Source of the DNA: an uncultured bacterium
GTDB taxonomy: Bacteria > Acidobacteriota > UBA890
Direction of reading: 5' to 3'
Length of the DNA: 10,892 nucleotides
Assembly: GCA_937922775.1 (NCBI GenBank)
Contig: CALAKE010000163.1
Span: 1 to 10,892, forward strand
The position numbers were made by a program, and so were the translations under genes. This document shows, piece after piece, positions 1 through 6,375 of this stretch (the first letter of the stretch is position 1; the number at the start of each line of letters is the position of its first letter). A model generated the notes under the pieces. That model did no database searches. It saw only the letters and a program-made list of their open reading frames with translations, and was not told the DNA's origin.

Positions 1-1
1 G

Positions 2-667
2 ATGGCGAATCTGATTGCCGAGGTGCCGGCCGCACCAGGTGGGGAGAATCGGCCGATTGTCATCCTCTCCGGCCACTACGACACCCTCAATATGGCCGGC
101 GTGGAGTTTGTCGGTGCCAACGACGCAGGATCCAGCACCGCGATTCTTTTGGAGTTCGGCCAAGTGCTCGCCGAGCATGCGCCGCCCATGCCGGTGTGGC
201 TCGTCTTCTTCGACGGGGAGGAAGCCCTGGTGCAATGGGGCCCGACCGACGGGACCTACGGCAGCCGGCACATGGCTCAGCGCCTCAGCAGCGAGGGCCG
301 AATCGGTGACTTCGGCGCCATGATCCTGCTCGACATGATTGGCGACAAGGACCTGGTCATCGATACCGAGATGAACTACTCGGTGGGGTGGCTCAACGAC
401 CTCATCTGGGCCACTGCCGAGGAGATCGGGCACGGAGATCATTTCTCCTCCCGGCCACAGTTCATGGACGACGACCACCGGCCGTTCACGGAGGTCGGCA
501 TTCCCTCGGTCGACCTCATCGACTTCAACTACGGTCCGGGACACCGCTATTGGCATGCTCCGTTCGACACCCTCGACAAGCTCGCGGCCGAGAGCTTCCA
601 AGCAGTCGGGGAAACGGTGCTGTCGGTGCTGCCGCTGCTGGCGGAGCGCTTCGATAGAGGACGCTAG
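2..667 (+). CDS. Glutaminyl-peptide cyclotransferase-like M28 zinc enzyme (5' truncated)
   Basis: The N-terminus lies outside the window; the ATG at 2 is only the first in-frame Met and probably not the real start, so any signal peptide cannot be seen. Numbering from that Met, the M28 features are GHYDT (24-28), GANDAG with metal-ligand Asp41, FFDGEEA with Glu73/Glu74, YGSRH (86-90), LLDMIGD (Asp111), DDDHRPF (156-162) and YWH (183-185). These match the layout of animal-type glutaminyl cyclases: zinc ligands Asp/Glu/His equal to D41, E74 and H185, catalytic Glu equal to E73, the Trp-His pair equal to W184-H185, and the DDH aspartate. The family cyclises N-terminal Gln to pyroglutamate on secreted or periplasmic proteins; a general M28 aminopeptidase is the alternative. 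The single zinc set with a Trp before the His ligand favours cyclase. It converges on queF, 38 bases away. Confidence 0.85.
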   Translation: MANLIAEVPAAPGGENRPIVILSGHYDTLNMAGVEFVGANDAGSSTAILLEFGQVLAEHAPPMPVWLVFFDGEEALVQWGPTDGTYGSRHMAQRLSSEGRIGDFGAMILLDMIGDKDLVIDTEMNYSVGWLNDLIWATAEEIGHGDHFSSRPQFMDDDHRPFTEVGIPSVDLIDFNYGPGHRYWHAPFDTLDKLAAESFQAVGETVLSVLPLLAERFDRGR

Positions 668-670
668 GTC

Positions 671-697
671 GCAGATCTTGTGGCGAGGGAAGTCTGC
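671..697. terminator. Weak hairpin between convergent genes
   Basis: GCAGA (671-675) can pair with TCTGC (693-697), extended by a wobble pair and a short inner stem. It lies in the 38-base gap between the convergent cyclase and queF genes. There is no T-tract on either strand, so a terminator role is only inferred from position. Confidence 0.2.
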
Positions 698-705
698 AGC
701 GCGGG

Positions 706-1140
706 CTAGTCGCGCGTGTACTCGGCCGTCACGGTCGTGCGCAGGCCGCCGCGCGGGGTGAACTCGCCGCATACCTTCATCTTCACGGGGTCACAAGCCT
801 CCACCAGGTCACGCAGCATGCGATTGACTGCGTTCTCATGAAAGATCCCGAGGTTGCGATAGGCGAGGAAGTAGAGCTTCAGCGACTTCAACTCGATGCA
901 GCTCGAATCGGGCTCGTAGCGCAGCGTGACGGTGCCGAAATCGGGCAGCCCGGTCTTCGGGCAGATCGACGTGTATTCCGGGTTGACGATCTCGATCTCG
1001 TAGCCCCGGTACTGGTTCGGGAAGGTGTCGACCGGCGGCAAAGCGGTGTCGGTTCCACTGGCCGCGTGCTCTTCCTTGTAGCCACCGGCAGTGGAGGCAT
1101 CGACGTCGCGCAGGTCTACCTGATCGTCGGCTTGTCGCAT
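706..1140 (-). CDS. queF: NADPH-dependent 7-cyano-7-deazaguanine reductase QueF (type I)
   Basis: QueF reduces the nitrile of preQ0 to the amine of preQ1 with two NADPH, in the cytoplasm; preQ1 is then inserted into tRNA by Tgt. The protein is 144 residues, the size of the short unimodular (Bacillus-like) type I enzymes. Visible family marks are the nucleophile Cys60 in TSICPKTGLPDFG, the proton donor Asp67, the QueF NADPH motif ELKSLKLY (83-90) and Glu102 in IFHEN. Their spacing matches the Bacillus subtilis enzyme (Cys55, Asp62, 78-85, Glu97) with a constant offset of five. The ATG at 1140 is the only plausible start: the frame upstream has no ATG, GTG or TTG before queD ends. It is the last gene of queC-queD-queF, 50 bases after queD. 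The first 20 residues are poorly conserved in look. Confidence 0.96.
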   Translation of the reverse strand: MRQADDQVDLRDVDASTAGGYKEEHAASGTDTALPPVDTFPNQYRGYEIEIVNPEYTSICPKTGLPDFGTVTLRYEPDSSCIELKSLKLYFLAYRNLGIFHENAVNRMLRDLVEACDPVKMKVCGEFTPRGGLRTTVTAEYTRD

Positions 1141-1190
1141 TGGCTCGTCGCTAGTCAGGGCGTCACTCGGCCGCGTTCGGCGGCAGGGTT

Positions 1191-1595
1191 CTACTGAGGA
1201 TCGGGGCCGCGATAGGTGCAGCGAGCGGTACAGGTCTCATGCACGGTAATACCACTGAGCTGAGGCAGGGCATCGGACAGATGATCCCAGATCCAAATCG
1301 CCACATGCTCGCTGGTGGGCGTTTGGAGTCCCTCGATGTCGTTCAGGTGCCGGTGATCGAGTGCGTCGTACACCGGCTCGAATGCACGCGCAATTTCATC
1401 GAAGTCGATAACCCAGCCGTACTCCTCGTCGAGCTCTCCCTCCACCAGCACGTCGACCTTCCAGGAGTGGCCATGCAGGCGCGAGCACTTGCTGCCCTCG
1501 GGTGCTCGGTGTAGTTGATGAGCCGCCTCGAAGGTGAAGGTCGTAGCAAGCTCAAGCCTCGACGGCCTCCCCTTCTTTGGTTCCTGTGCCGACAT
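1191..1595 (-). CDS. queD: 6-carboxy-5,6,7,8-tetrahydropterin synthase QueD
   Basis: QueD converts 7,8-dihydroneopterin triphosphate to 6-carboxytetrahydropterin, the first committed step to queuosine. The 134-residue protein shows the 6-pyruvoyl-tetrahydropterin-synthase fold: zinc ligands His26 (EAAHQL), His41 and His43 in the C-x3-HGH motif, catalytic Cys37, Asp80-His81 (ALDHRHL), a TPTSEH substrate-binding motif (92-97) and Glu120 in VHETCTARC. The start at 1595 is chosen because GAGG with a six-base spacer precedes it. An in-frame ATG at 1655 would overlap queC by 17 bases but has no ribosome binding site, and the frame stays open well into queC without protein-like sequence. It sits 43 bases after queC and 50 before queF, so it is co-transcribed. 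Confidence 0.96.
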   Translation of the reverse strand: MSAQEPKKGRPSRLELATTFTFEAAHQLHRAPEGSKCSRLHGHSWKVDVLVEGELDEEYGWVIDFDEIARAFEPVYDALDHRHLNDIEGLQTPTSEHVAIWIWDHLSDALPQLSGITVHETCTARCTYRGPDPQ

Positions 1596-1638
1596 CGGTT
1601 TCCTCGCCTCCCCGGCTCCTCGTTCTCGAGTGCCAGGG

Positions 1639-2442
1639 CTACTCTGATTCAGCATACTTTGTGGGATCGTCGACGCCAGCCGCCTCGAATCCGCGCCGCC
1701 GGATGATGCAGGAATCACACAGGCCACAGGCCAATCCCTCAGAGGAAGGATCGTAGCAGGAATGGGTGATGCCGAAGTTGACGCCGAGCTCGACACCGCG
1801 ACGAATGATCTTGTCCTTGGTCCAGTTGAGGAGAGGAGCGTGTACCTGGAACTGGCGTCTCTTTTCCGTCCCCGCGCGTGTTGCGAGATTCGCGAGGTGC
1901 TCAAAAGCTCGTAGAAACTCAGGCCGACAGTCCGGGTATCCGGAGAAATCGCGAGCCGTCGCGCCGATATAGATGTCCGTGATTTCGAGAACCTCTGCCC
2001 ATGCCAGCGCCAACGACAGGAAGATCGTGTTCCGCGCCGGCACGTAGGTGGCTGGTATCGTCCTTCCAATGGTGTCGGCGTTCTCGGGATTCGGAACGGC
2101 GATCTCGTCGGTCAGCGCCGAGCCTCCGAAAACCCGAAGGTCGACCGTCACCACGCGATGTGAGGCTGCCCCGAGTTGCACGGCGACGCGGCGCGCGGCC
2201 TCGATCTCTATCCTGTGCCGTTGACCGTAGTCGACGGTCAATGCGTGGCAGTCGGTTCCGGTCGAACGCGCCAATGCCAGCACCGTCGCCGAGTCGAGCC
2301 CGCCGGACACCAATGCCACCGCCCCTTTGCGCTCATCAACTCGGGCTCGCCACTTCTCGGCGTCGGCGAGAGTCGCGGGGGCCTCCTCGATGGTGACACC
2401 GACAGCGTTCCTCTCCGACGATGTCCGGTCGCTGATCTTCAT
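1639..2442 (-). CDS. queC: 7-cyano-7-deazaguanine synthase QueC
   Basis: QueC uses ATP and ammonia to turn 7-carboxy-7-deazaguanine into preQ0. The 267-residue protein shows the PP-loop ATP motif SGGLDS (46-51), DYGQRH (71-76), YVPARNTIFLS (133-143), GYPDCRPEF (168-176) and the zinc cluster Cys229, Cys239, Cys242, Cys245 near the C-terminus. About 38 residues precede the usual first beta strand (GAVALVSGG), so the protein is longer at the N-terminus than typical QueC. The ATG at 2442 is used because the valine codons checked inside the extension are GTC or GTT rather than possible starts; the only upstream ribosome-binding-like stretch (GGAAGG) is about 13 bases away, so the start is not certain. 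It is the first gene of queC-queD-queF, with a promoter at 2495-2523. Confidence 0.95.
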   Translation of the reverse strand: MKISDRTSSERNAVGVTIEEAPATLADAEKWRARVDERKGAVALVSGGLDSATVLALARSTGTDCHALTVDYGQRHRIEIEAARRVAVQLGAASHRVVTVDLRVFGGSALTDEIAVPNPENADTIGRTIPATYVPARNTIFLSLALAWAEVLEITDIYIGATARDFSGYPDCRPEFLRAFEHLANLATRAGTEKRRQFQVHAPLLNWTKDKIIRRGVELGVNFGITHSCYDPSSEGLACGLCDSCIIRRRGFEAAGVDDPTKYAESE

Positions 2443-2494
2443 TGATGTGGCGGGGCCTTCCAGCGGACTTCTCGTGCGGCCTTATGAACAGGAT

Positions 2495-2523
2495 CTTAGA
2501 TGACTCAACCGGGGCGGAGTCAA
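2495..2523 (-). promoter_or_regulatory. Predicted sigma70-type promoter of queC-queD-queF
   Basis: Read on the minus strand, TTGACT (2518-2523) matches the -35 consensus in five of six bases. After exactly 17 bases TCTAAG (2495-2500) matches the -10 in four of six. Transcription would begin near 2488, giving a leader of about 45 bases before the queC start. I see no preQ1 riboswitch-like sequence in that leader. Confidence 0.55.
2501..2522. promoter_or_regulatory. Inverted repeat overlapping the que promoter (operator candidate)
   Basis: TGACTC (2501-2506) and GAGTCA (2517-2522) form a perfect 6-bp dyad with a 10-base spacer. It covers the -35 and the whole spacer up to the -10 of the predicted queC promoter. 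This is where a dimeric repressor would block polymerase; the regulator is unknown. Confidence 0.4.
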
Positions 2524-2557
2524 TCATACCCAGGGGTTTCCGGTCCCGGCTAGGCCC

Positions 2558-4081
2558 TCAGGGAGTCACGGCTGCGCTGGCTGGCAGCACTCTAGCGATG
2601 ACGACCTGATTTCCACCGAGCCGCTTGGCCTCGTAGAGGGCCTCGTCCGCATGCCGCAGCAGTGCGGTGGCGCTTTCGCCATGTTCGGGGAACAGGGCGA
2701 TGCCGGCTGATATGCCGATGGATACGGGCTGATTATCATCGGCCCTGAAGCCGAGTTGTCTGATATGGGCGAGGAACCGATGCCCCACTTGGAGGGCACG
2801 GTCGCAGTCCGCTTCCATGAGCAAGGCCGCAAACTCCTCCCCGCCCATTCGGGCAAGCATGTCGGTTCCACGTATGGATCGCCGCATGACCGCAGAAACC
2901 GCCTGCAAAGCCCTGTCGCCGGTATGGTGGCCGAACCGGTCGTTGATGGACTTGAAGCGGTCGAGGTCTCCGAATACGAGCGCGAGACGGTGGGCATAGC
3001 GCTGCGCGCGCCCAATTGCGTCCTCGAGTTGACGCATGAAGAAACGTCGGTTGTAGAGGCCTGTGAGCGGGTCGGTTATCGACAGGCGACGAGCTTCCGC
3101 GTGCAGTTGCGCAGTTCTCAGCACCACGGCGAGGTGCTGTGCCACGAGCTTCAGGGTGCGGACGTGCTCCTCATGATACGCGTCGGGCTCGAGGCTCTCG
3201 CAGTTCAGCACACCGATCACTTGTCCCTCCGCGGTCAGCGGCAACGCGATTTCACTGCGCGCTCCCGGTACTCCGGGTAGATAGTCCCTTTCAGCTTCGA
3301 CGTCGGGGATAATCAGCGGCTTGCCGAGCTTGGCAGCCCTGCCGGTGATGCCCCTACCCAAGGGGATGTCGAGCCGCTCCACTCCATCCTGATAGCCATC
3401 CGAGGCGTGCACCCGCAGTGAGAGGCTTTCAGGATCCATCAACAGGATCGCCGCGTGTCCCACCGGGACGAGGTCGCGGGCGACCTCCAGCGCGGTGTCG
3501 AGTACCTCTTCGAACCCTTCACGGACGCAGAGGCTAGCCAGTTGGCTGATCTTGTGGAGGGCACCGAGGTGTTCGACTCTCTCCTCGAGGCGCTTTCGTT
3601 TCCGCTGGGCGACGATGGCAAGGGCGATGTGACTCCCGGAAACGGACAGGAGCTTCTCATGCAGCTCACTGAAGGCGTCCGCGCGAGCAGATTCCGCGAT
3701 GATGACGGCAGCTACCTCGTTGCCCGCAATGAGTGGCACGACAATGGTGGAGCGCATGCCGGGGCTGACCTCGAGGCGGCCAGGATCCGATGTCAGGTTG
3801 CTCGTTCGGAAAGGACATAGATCGCGCGCCGCCCTGACGGCCAGGTCCAGCACGACAGCGGCGCTCATGCCTTCAAAATCAGAGATGCGCGTGCCGCTGC
3901 CGCAGGTGCGCTCAACGGAGAACACTTCAGTCGCAGGGTCGTAGAGCAACAAAGCGCATCGATCTGCGTCTGCGAGTCGCTGCGCCTGTGTGACGACCTC
4001 ATCGAGGAGCTCATCGAGGGTCGAGCCTGCGTCGAACGCACGACTACTTGCCAGAAGTGCGTCGAGCGCGGAAATTTCCAT
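2558..4081 (-). CDS. Diguanylate cyclase with two GAF sensor domains
   Basis: Predicted to make cyclic di-GMP from two GTP under control of ligands or redox signals sensed by GAF domains. From the chosen start (507 residues): GAF1 about 6-160, a charged helical linker about 160-180, GAF2 about 176-326, GGDEF about 333-498. The cyclase site is intact: FGDLDRFKSIND with metal aspartate 372, and GGEEF at 413-417. RGTD at 404-407, five residues before GGEEF, is the RxxD product-inhibition site. No transmembrane segment or EAL/HD-GYP domain is present, so it is a cytoplasmic synthase. The start at 4081 is preferred over the in-frame ATG at 4138 because GGGAG lies five bases upstream, whereas 4138 has no ribosome binding site and would add 19 residues of non-domain sequence. 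It looks monocistronic. The GAF ligand cannot be told. Confidence 0.93.
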   Translation of the reverse strand: MEISALDALLASSRAFDAGSTLDELLDEVVTQAQRLADADRCALLLYDPATEVFSVERTCGSGTRISDFEGMSAAVVLDLAVRAARDLCPFRTSNLTSDPGRLEVSPGMRSTIVVPLIAGNEVAAVIIAESARADAFSELHEKLLSVSGSHIALAIVAQRKRKRLEERVEHLGALHKISQLASLCVREGFEEVLDTALEVARDLVPVGHAAILLMDPESLSLRVHASDGYQDGVERLDIPLGRGITGRAAKLGKPLIIPDVEAERDYLPGVPGARSEIALPLTAEGQVIGVLNCESLEPDAYHEEHVRTLKLVAQHLAVVLRTAQLHAEARRLSITDPLTGLYNRRFFMRQLEDAIGRAQRYAHRLALVFGDLDRFKSINDRFGHHTGDRALQAVSAVMRRSIRGTDMLARMGGEEFAALLMEADCDRALQVGHRFLAHIRQLGFRADDNQPVSIGISAGIALFPEHGESATALLRHADEALYEAKRLGGNQVVIARVLPASAAVTP

Positions 4082-4165
4082 TGATGCTCCCGGTTCCCCT
4101 GGAAATTCGCGTGGCGCCCAAATGTGGGCGATAGCCATCCAGCCAGCAGATTATTGTCCGCTCAC

Positions 4166-4196
4166 GGCGGAGGGGGATTCTACCCCTGTCGCCGCC
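4166..4196 (-). other. Leader hairpin upstream of the diguanylate cyclase
   Basis: On the minus strand GGCGG pairs with CCGCC and AGGGG with CCCCT, giving ten GC-rich pairs with one four-base bulge and a seven-base loop. It falls in the roughly 124-base leader predicted between the promoter and the start at 4081. It does not resemble a GEMM cyclic di-GMP riboswitch to my eye. An attenuator or mRNA-stability role is conjecture. Confidence 0.35.
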
Positions 4197-4211
4197 TGTT
4201 CAGAATACCTC

Positions 4212-4239
4212 CATGTATCACACCCGGCGTCCGGGTCAA
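4212..4239 (-). promoter_or_regulatory. Candidate promoter of the diguanylate cyclase, with palindrome in the spacer
   Basis: On the minus strand TTGACC (4234-4239) and TACATG (4212-4217) are 16 bases apart. The -10 match is only three of six but is preceded by a TG extension. ACCCGG-CGT-CCGGGT (4222-4236) is a perfect dyad that fills the spacer and runs into the -35, as an operator would. Confidence 0.35.
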
Positions 4240-4444
4240 GGGGAGAAACCGTGTTATCGACTCATAACGTACTCGGCGACGAAGCGCGCGTGGCCAGGTC
4301 TGGTGCGAGCGCGGGCTCCTGAGTTTTGGTGCCAGAGGCTGCCAGAGTGGGCACGCGGGCAGCTCACAACGATTCCGGAAATTTCCTCCCGGTCGTCGGA
4401 AAACCTCCCCATGCGTCGTTACCCGTATGCAACGCCATCCTGAC

Positions 4445-4496
4445 GGGCTCGCAGCCCACTTTCCTACCGGTCCCCAGGGATTGTGGCTGCGAGCCC
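4445..4496. repeat. Strong inverted repeat / hairpin, 12-bp perfect stem
   Basis: Positions 4445-4456 are the exact reverse complement of 4485-4496, and two more pairs form inside after a one-base bulge. The loop is about 23 bases and contains a small TCC/GGA inner stem. On the plus strand four T residues follow a few bases later (4501-4504), but no gene upstream on that strand needs a terminator. It could be a small structured RNA, a recombination-related site beside the neighbouring recombinase-like gene, or a dispersed palindromic element. Confidence 0.5.
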
Positions 4497-4668
4497 AGCC
4501 TTTTCGGTCCCTGCCGATTCTCTCTCGTCTCGTATCGGTCACCATCGCGCCCACTGAGCGGGCCCACCATGGCCTGATAACATAAGCCTTGCGGGCGGGT
4601 CGTGGTCAGGATCAGTGCGTTCCGCTCCAAAAGACCCAGAGCTTCGCGATTCGACAGGGACCGATACG

Positions 4669-5211
4669 ATGTCGAAGATGCCAGTGGAGGTGCTCTCAAC
4701 CGATGAAGTGGAGCGGCTGATCGCTCATCCTACTTCCGACGACGTGGTCGGCCTGCGAGATACGGCGATTCTCGCCACGCTCTACTATGCGGCGGCAACA
4801 GCGAGCGAGGTGTCGAGCCTCGATATCAGCGACATCCGACGACGCGCTCGCTCTCTCCGATTTCGCGGCGACGACGGCGGAGAACGCCGGGCCCCGCTCG
4901 AGAAGCGACTGGCGCGAATGCTCGACCGGTACGTGAAGAAATCTAGGCCCCTCTTGCTGGCGCAAGGCGGGGTAACCGATGCACGCAGGGTCCCGGCGGC
5001 ATTCATCACTAATCGAGGGCACCGTATTCACGTGCGCGACATCCGCCAACTCCTCGGTTCGCACAGCAAGGCAGTCGGCATCGGGACGGCGGTGAACACC
5101 AACACTCTGCGGCTGTCGCGAGCATGGCACCTGCGCGAGCAGGGGGTTTCTCCCGAGGCCATCCAGCGCCTTCTGGGCACTTCGAGTCGCTCGGGTCGTC
5201 GAGTGGTCTAG
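4669..5211 (+). CDS. Degenerate XerC/D-like tyrosine recombinase catalytic domain
   Basis: The 180-residue protein clearly has the tyrosine-recombinase catalytic fold: LRDTAILATLYYAA followed by ASEVSSLDISDI (about 29-56) and, near the end, NTLRLS, then EQGVSPEAIQRLLGTSS. It lacks the N-terminal SAM-like core-binding domain and almost all catalytic residues: the first Arg is Thr44, the beta-hairpin Lys region reads GDDGG, the HxxR His is Asn145 (Arg148 is kept), the LGH His is Thr171, and the chain ends before any nucleophilic Tyr. It should not cut DNA. The ATG at 4669 is chosen for AGGGA eight bases upstream; GTG 4615 and ATG 4678 are alternatives. The frame is intact, so it is either a DNA-binding derivative still under selection or a recent relic. 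It converges on the D-amino-acid enzyme gene. Confidence 0.75.
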   Translation: MSKMPVEVLSTDEVERLIAHPTSDDVVGLRDTAILATLYYAAATASEVSSLDISDIRRRARSLRFRGDDGGERRAPLEKRLARMLDRYVKKSRPLLLAQGGVTDARRVPAAFITNRGHRIHVRDIRQLLGSHSKAVGIGTAVNTNTLRLSRAWHLREQGVSPEAIQRLLGTSSRSGRRVV

Positions 5212-5221
5212 CCTGCACTCT

Positions 5222-5241
5222 TCGTCGAGCTTCCGCGACGA
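5222..5241. terminator. Short hairpin between convergent genes
   Basis: TCGTCG (5222-5227) pairs with CGACGA (5236-5241) around an eight-base loop, in the 66-base gap between two convergent genes. There is no T-tract, so the terminator function rests on position only. Confidence 0.25.
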
Positions 5242-5277
5242 GCAACGAGCGGTCCGCGTCCGTGCAGTTGTGTTCAC

Positions 5278-6375
5278 CTATCTGCCGCGCCAGATCTTCC
5301 AGCGATCGACGACGACGTTGCCCCGGACGACCTGATACTCGTCGAAGCAGGCTACGGTCAGGCACGAGTGGTTGGGCAGGATGCGGACCTTGCTGCCGAC
5401 CGGCAGCGCGCGGTTGACGATTCCATGCTCCTGGCTCACAGAAACCACTCGCAGGTCGGGGTCGAGCACTCTGCTGTCAGTGTCCTCGAATATTCGCCCC
5501 ATGCTCGGCACATCGACGAGCTCCGGGCCGGAATCCTTCGACAGCGCCAATGCTCCGGCGTCGATCACGCTGTGGCCGGGCTGGCCGGAGACGACACTTG
5601 CCAGCACCGTCGCGGCGCATTCCTCGACAGTGCAGGATCCGATCGCGAGCTGGGTTTGGTCGTAGAGCGCGTAGTTGCCTGGGCGAGCTTCGGTAACCCC
5701 GTCGAGATCATGGACGTGCGTCATTGCCGGGGTGGAGCCGACACTGATTCCTCGGACTTCGATGCCACCCGCCCGCATTCGCCCCGCGAGCTCGACCATG
5801 ACGGCGCGTTCCTGCTCGGCAATCGCCGCTATGTCGTCACCGTCCCGGCCGTAGTAAGCATTCCCGGAATGACTCAAGATCCCCTCGAAGGTCAGCGTGT
5901 TGCTAGAGGCGAGGGCGTCCGCGAGTCGCAAGGTGGATTCGGCCCGCGGGTCTACGCCGGCGCGATGGTAGCCACAATCGACCTTGATCCACACGTGAAG
6001 CGGGCTTTCTTGCGGGGGCAGCGATGACACCGCAGCGAGGGCCTCATCAGAATCAATGACGAGTCCGAGTCGCGATCTCGCCGCCAAATCGACAGCCTCC
6101 GACAGGCGCGAGAGGATAAGAGGGAAAGCCCAAGTCAGGTCACGGAAGCCATGATCGGCAAAGACCCGAGCTTCGTAGAGGGTAGACACGGTGAGGCCGG
6201 CGATGCCTCCCTGACGCTGCAACTCAGCGATCTCGACGCACTTGTGGGTCTTGATGTGCGGTCGCAGCGCCACCCCCAGCTGCGCCGCACGCCGCGACAT
6301 ACTCTCCAGGTTGCCTTCCAGCACGTCGAGATCGAGCAACAGTGCCGGAGTCTGAAGCGTCTCGATCCGGGTCAC
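5278..6375 (-). CDS. PLP- and metal-dependent D-serine dehydratase / D-threonine aldolase family enzyme
   Basis: A fold-type III PLP enzyme of the DSD1/alanine-racemase-like family, 365 residues, full length. The N-terminal barrel carries the PLP lysine Lys42 in RPHIKTHK, with TPALLLDLDVLEGN before it and IKVDCGYHRAGV, GILSHSGNAYY and ARPGNYALYD following. The C-terminal beta domain has His336 and Cys338 in PNHSC. Known relatives are eukaryotic D-serine dehydratase (zinc held by His and Cys) and bacterial D-threonine aldolase (His and Asp); the His-x-Cys pair leans toward D-serine ammonia-lyase, giving pyruvate and ammonia. The start is GTG at 6375, with GGAGG four bases upstream; it overlaps the TGA of the upstream peptidase-like gene as GTGA, which implies translational coupling. 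No signal peptide: cytoplasmic. Confidence 0.88.
   Translation of the reverse strand: MTRIETLQTPALLLDLDVLEGNLESMSRRAAQLGVALRPHIKTHKCVEIAELQRQGGIAGLTVSTLYEARVFADHGFRDLTWAFPLILSRLSEAVDLAARSRLGLVIDSDEALAAVSSLPPQESPLHVWIKVDCGYHRAGVDPRAESTLRLADALASSNTLTFEGILSHSGNAYYGRDGDDIAAIAEQERAVMVELAGRMRAGGIEVRGISVGSTPAMTHVHDLDGVTEARPGNYALYDQTQLAIGSCTVEECAATVLASVVSGQPGHSVIDAGALALSKDSGPELVDVPSMGRIFEDTDSRVLDPDLRVVSVSQEHGIVNRALPVGSKVRILPNHSCLTVACFDEYQVVRGNVVVDRWKIWRGR

Larger units (their letters stand above)
4082..4668. other. Long non-coding stretch with structured elements
   Basis: 587 bases separate the start of the cyclase gene (-) from that of the recombinase-like gene (+). I find no convincing protein and no tRNA. 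It holds a candidate cyclase promoter (4212-4239), a leader hairpin (4166-4196), a short dyad GTTAT-N6-ATAAC (4253-4268), a 10-bp palindrome GGAAATTTCC (4377-4386) and a strong hairpin (4445-4496). An in-frame GTG at 4615, preceded by AGGA, is an alternative start for the recombinase-like gene. Confidence 0.6.

Noticed and set aside
1596..2069. Upstream open extension of the queD frame, to about 292 residues
   Set aside because: It runs antisense-free but out of frame through queC, has low-complexity Ser/Arg-rich translation, and the QueD domain begins just after a good ribosome binding site at 1595.
2443..2488. preQ1 riboswitch in the queC leader
   Set aside because: The leader is only about 45 bases and lacks the C-rich loop plus A-rich tail that make the class I pseudoknot.
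4082..4138. Longer start for the diguanylate cyclase at 4138
   Set aside because: No ribosome binding site there, and the added 19 residues precede the first GAF helix; the ATG at 4081 has GGGAG at ideal spacing.
4166..4196. Cyclic di-GMP (GEMM) riboswitch before the diguanylate cyclase
   Set aside because: There is one hairpin only; the two-helix GEMM architecture with its conserved loop and GNRA-type tetraloop receptor is not visible.
4280..4440. Possible tRNA in the gene-free stretch
   Set aside because: Some D-arm-like text (around 4338-4360), but no T-loop GTTCGA-type sequence and no acceptor stem pairing could be found.
4139..5277. An integrated mobile element around the recombinase-like gene
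   Set aside because: No flanking direct repeats, tRNA, transposase or other cargo was seen, and the recombinase-like protein lacks catalytic residues.
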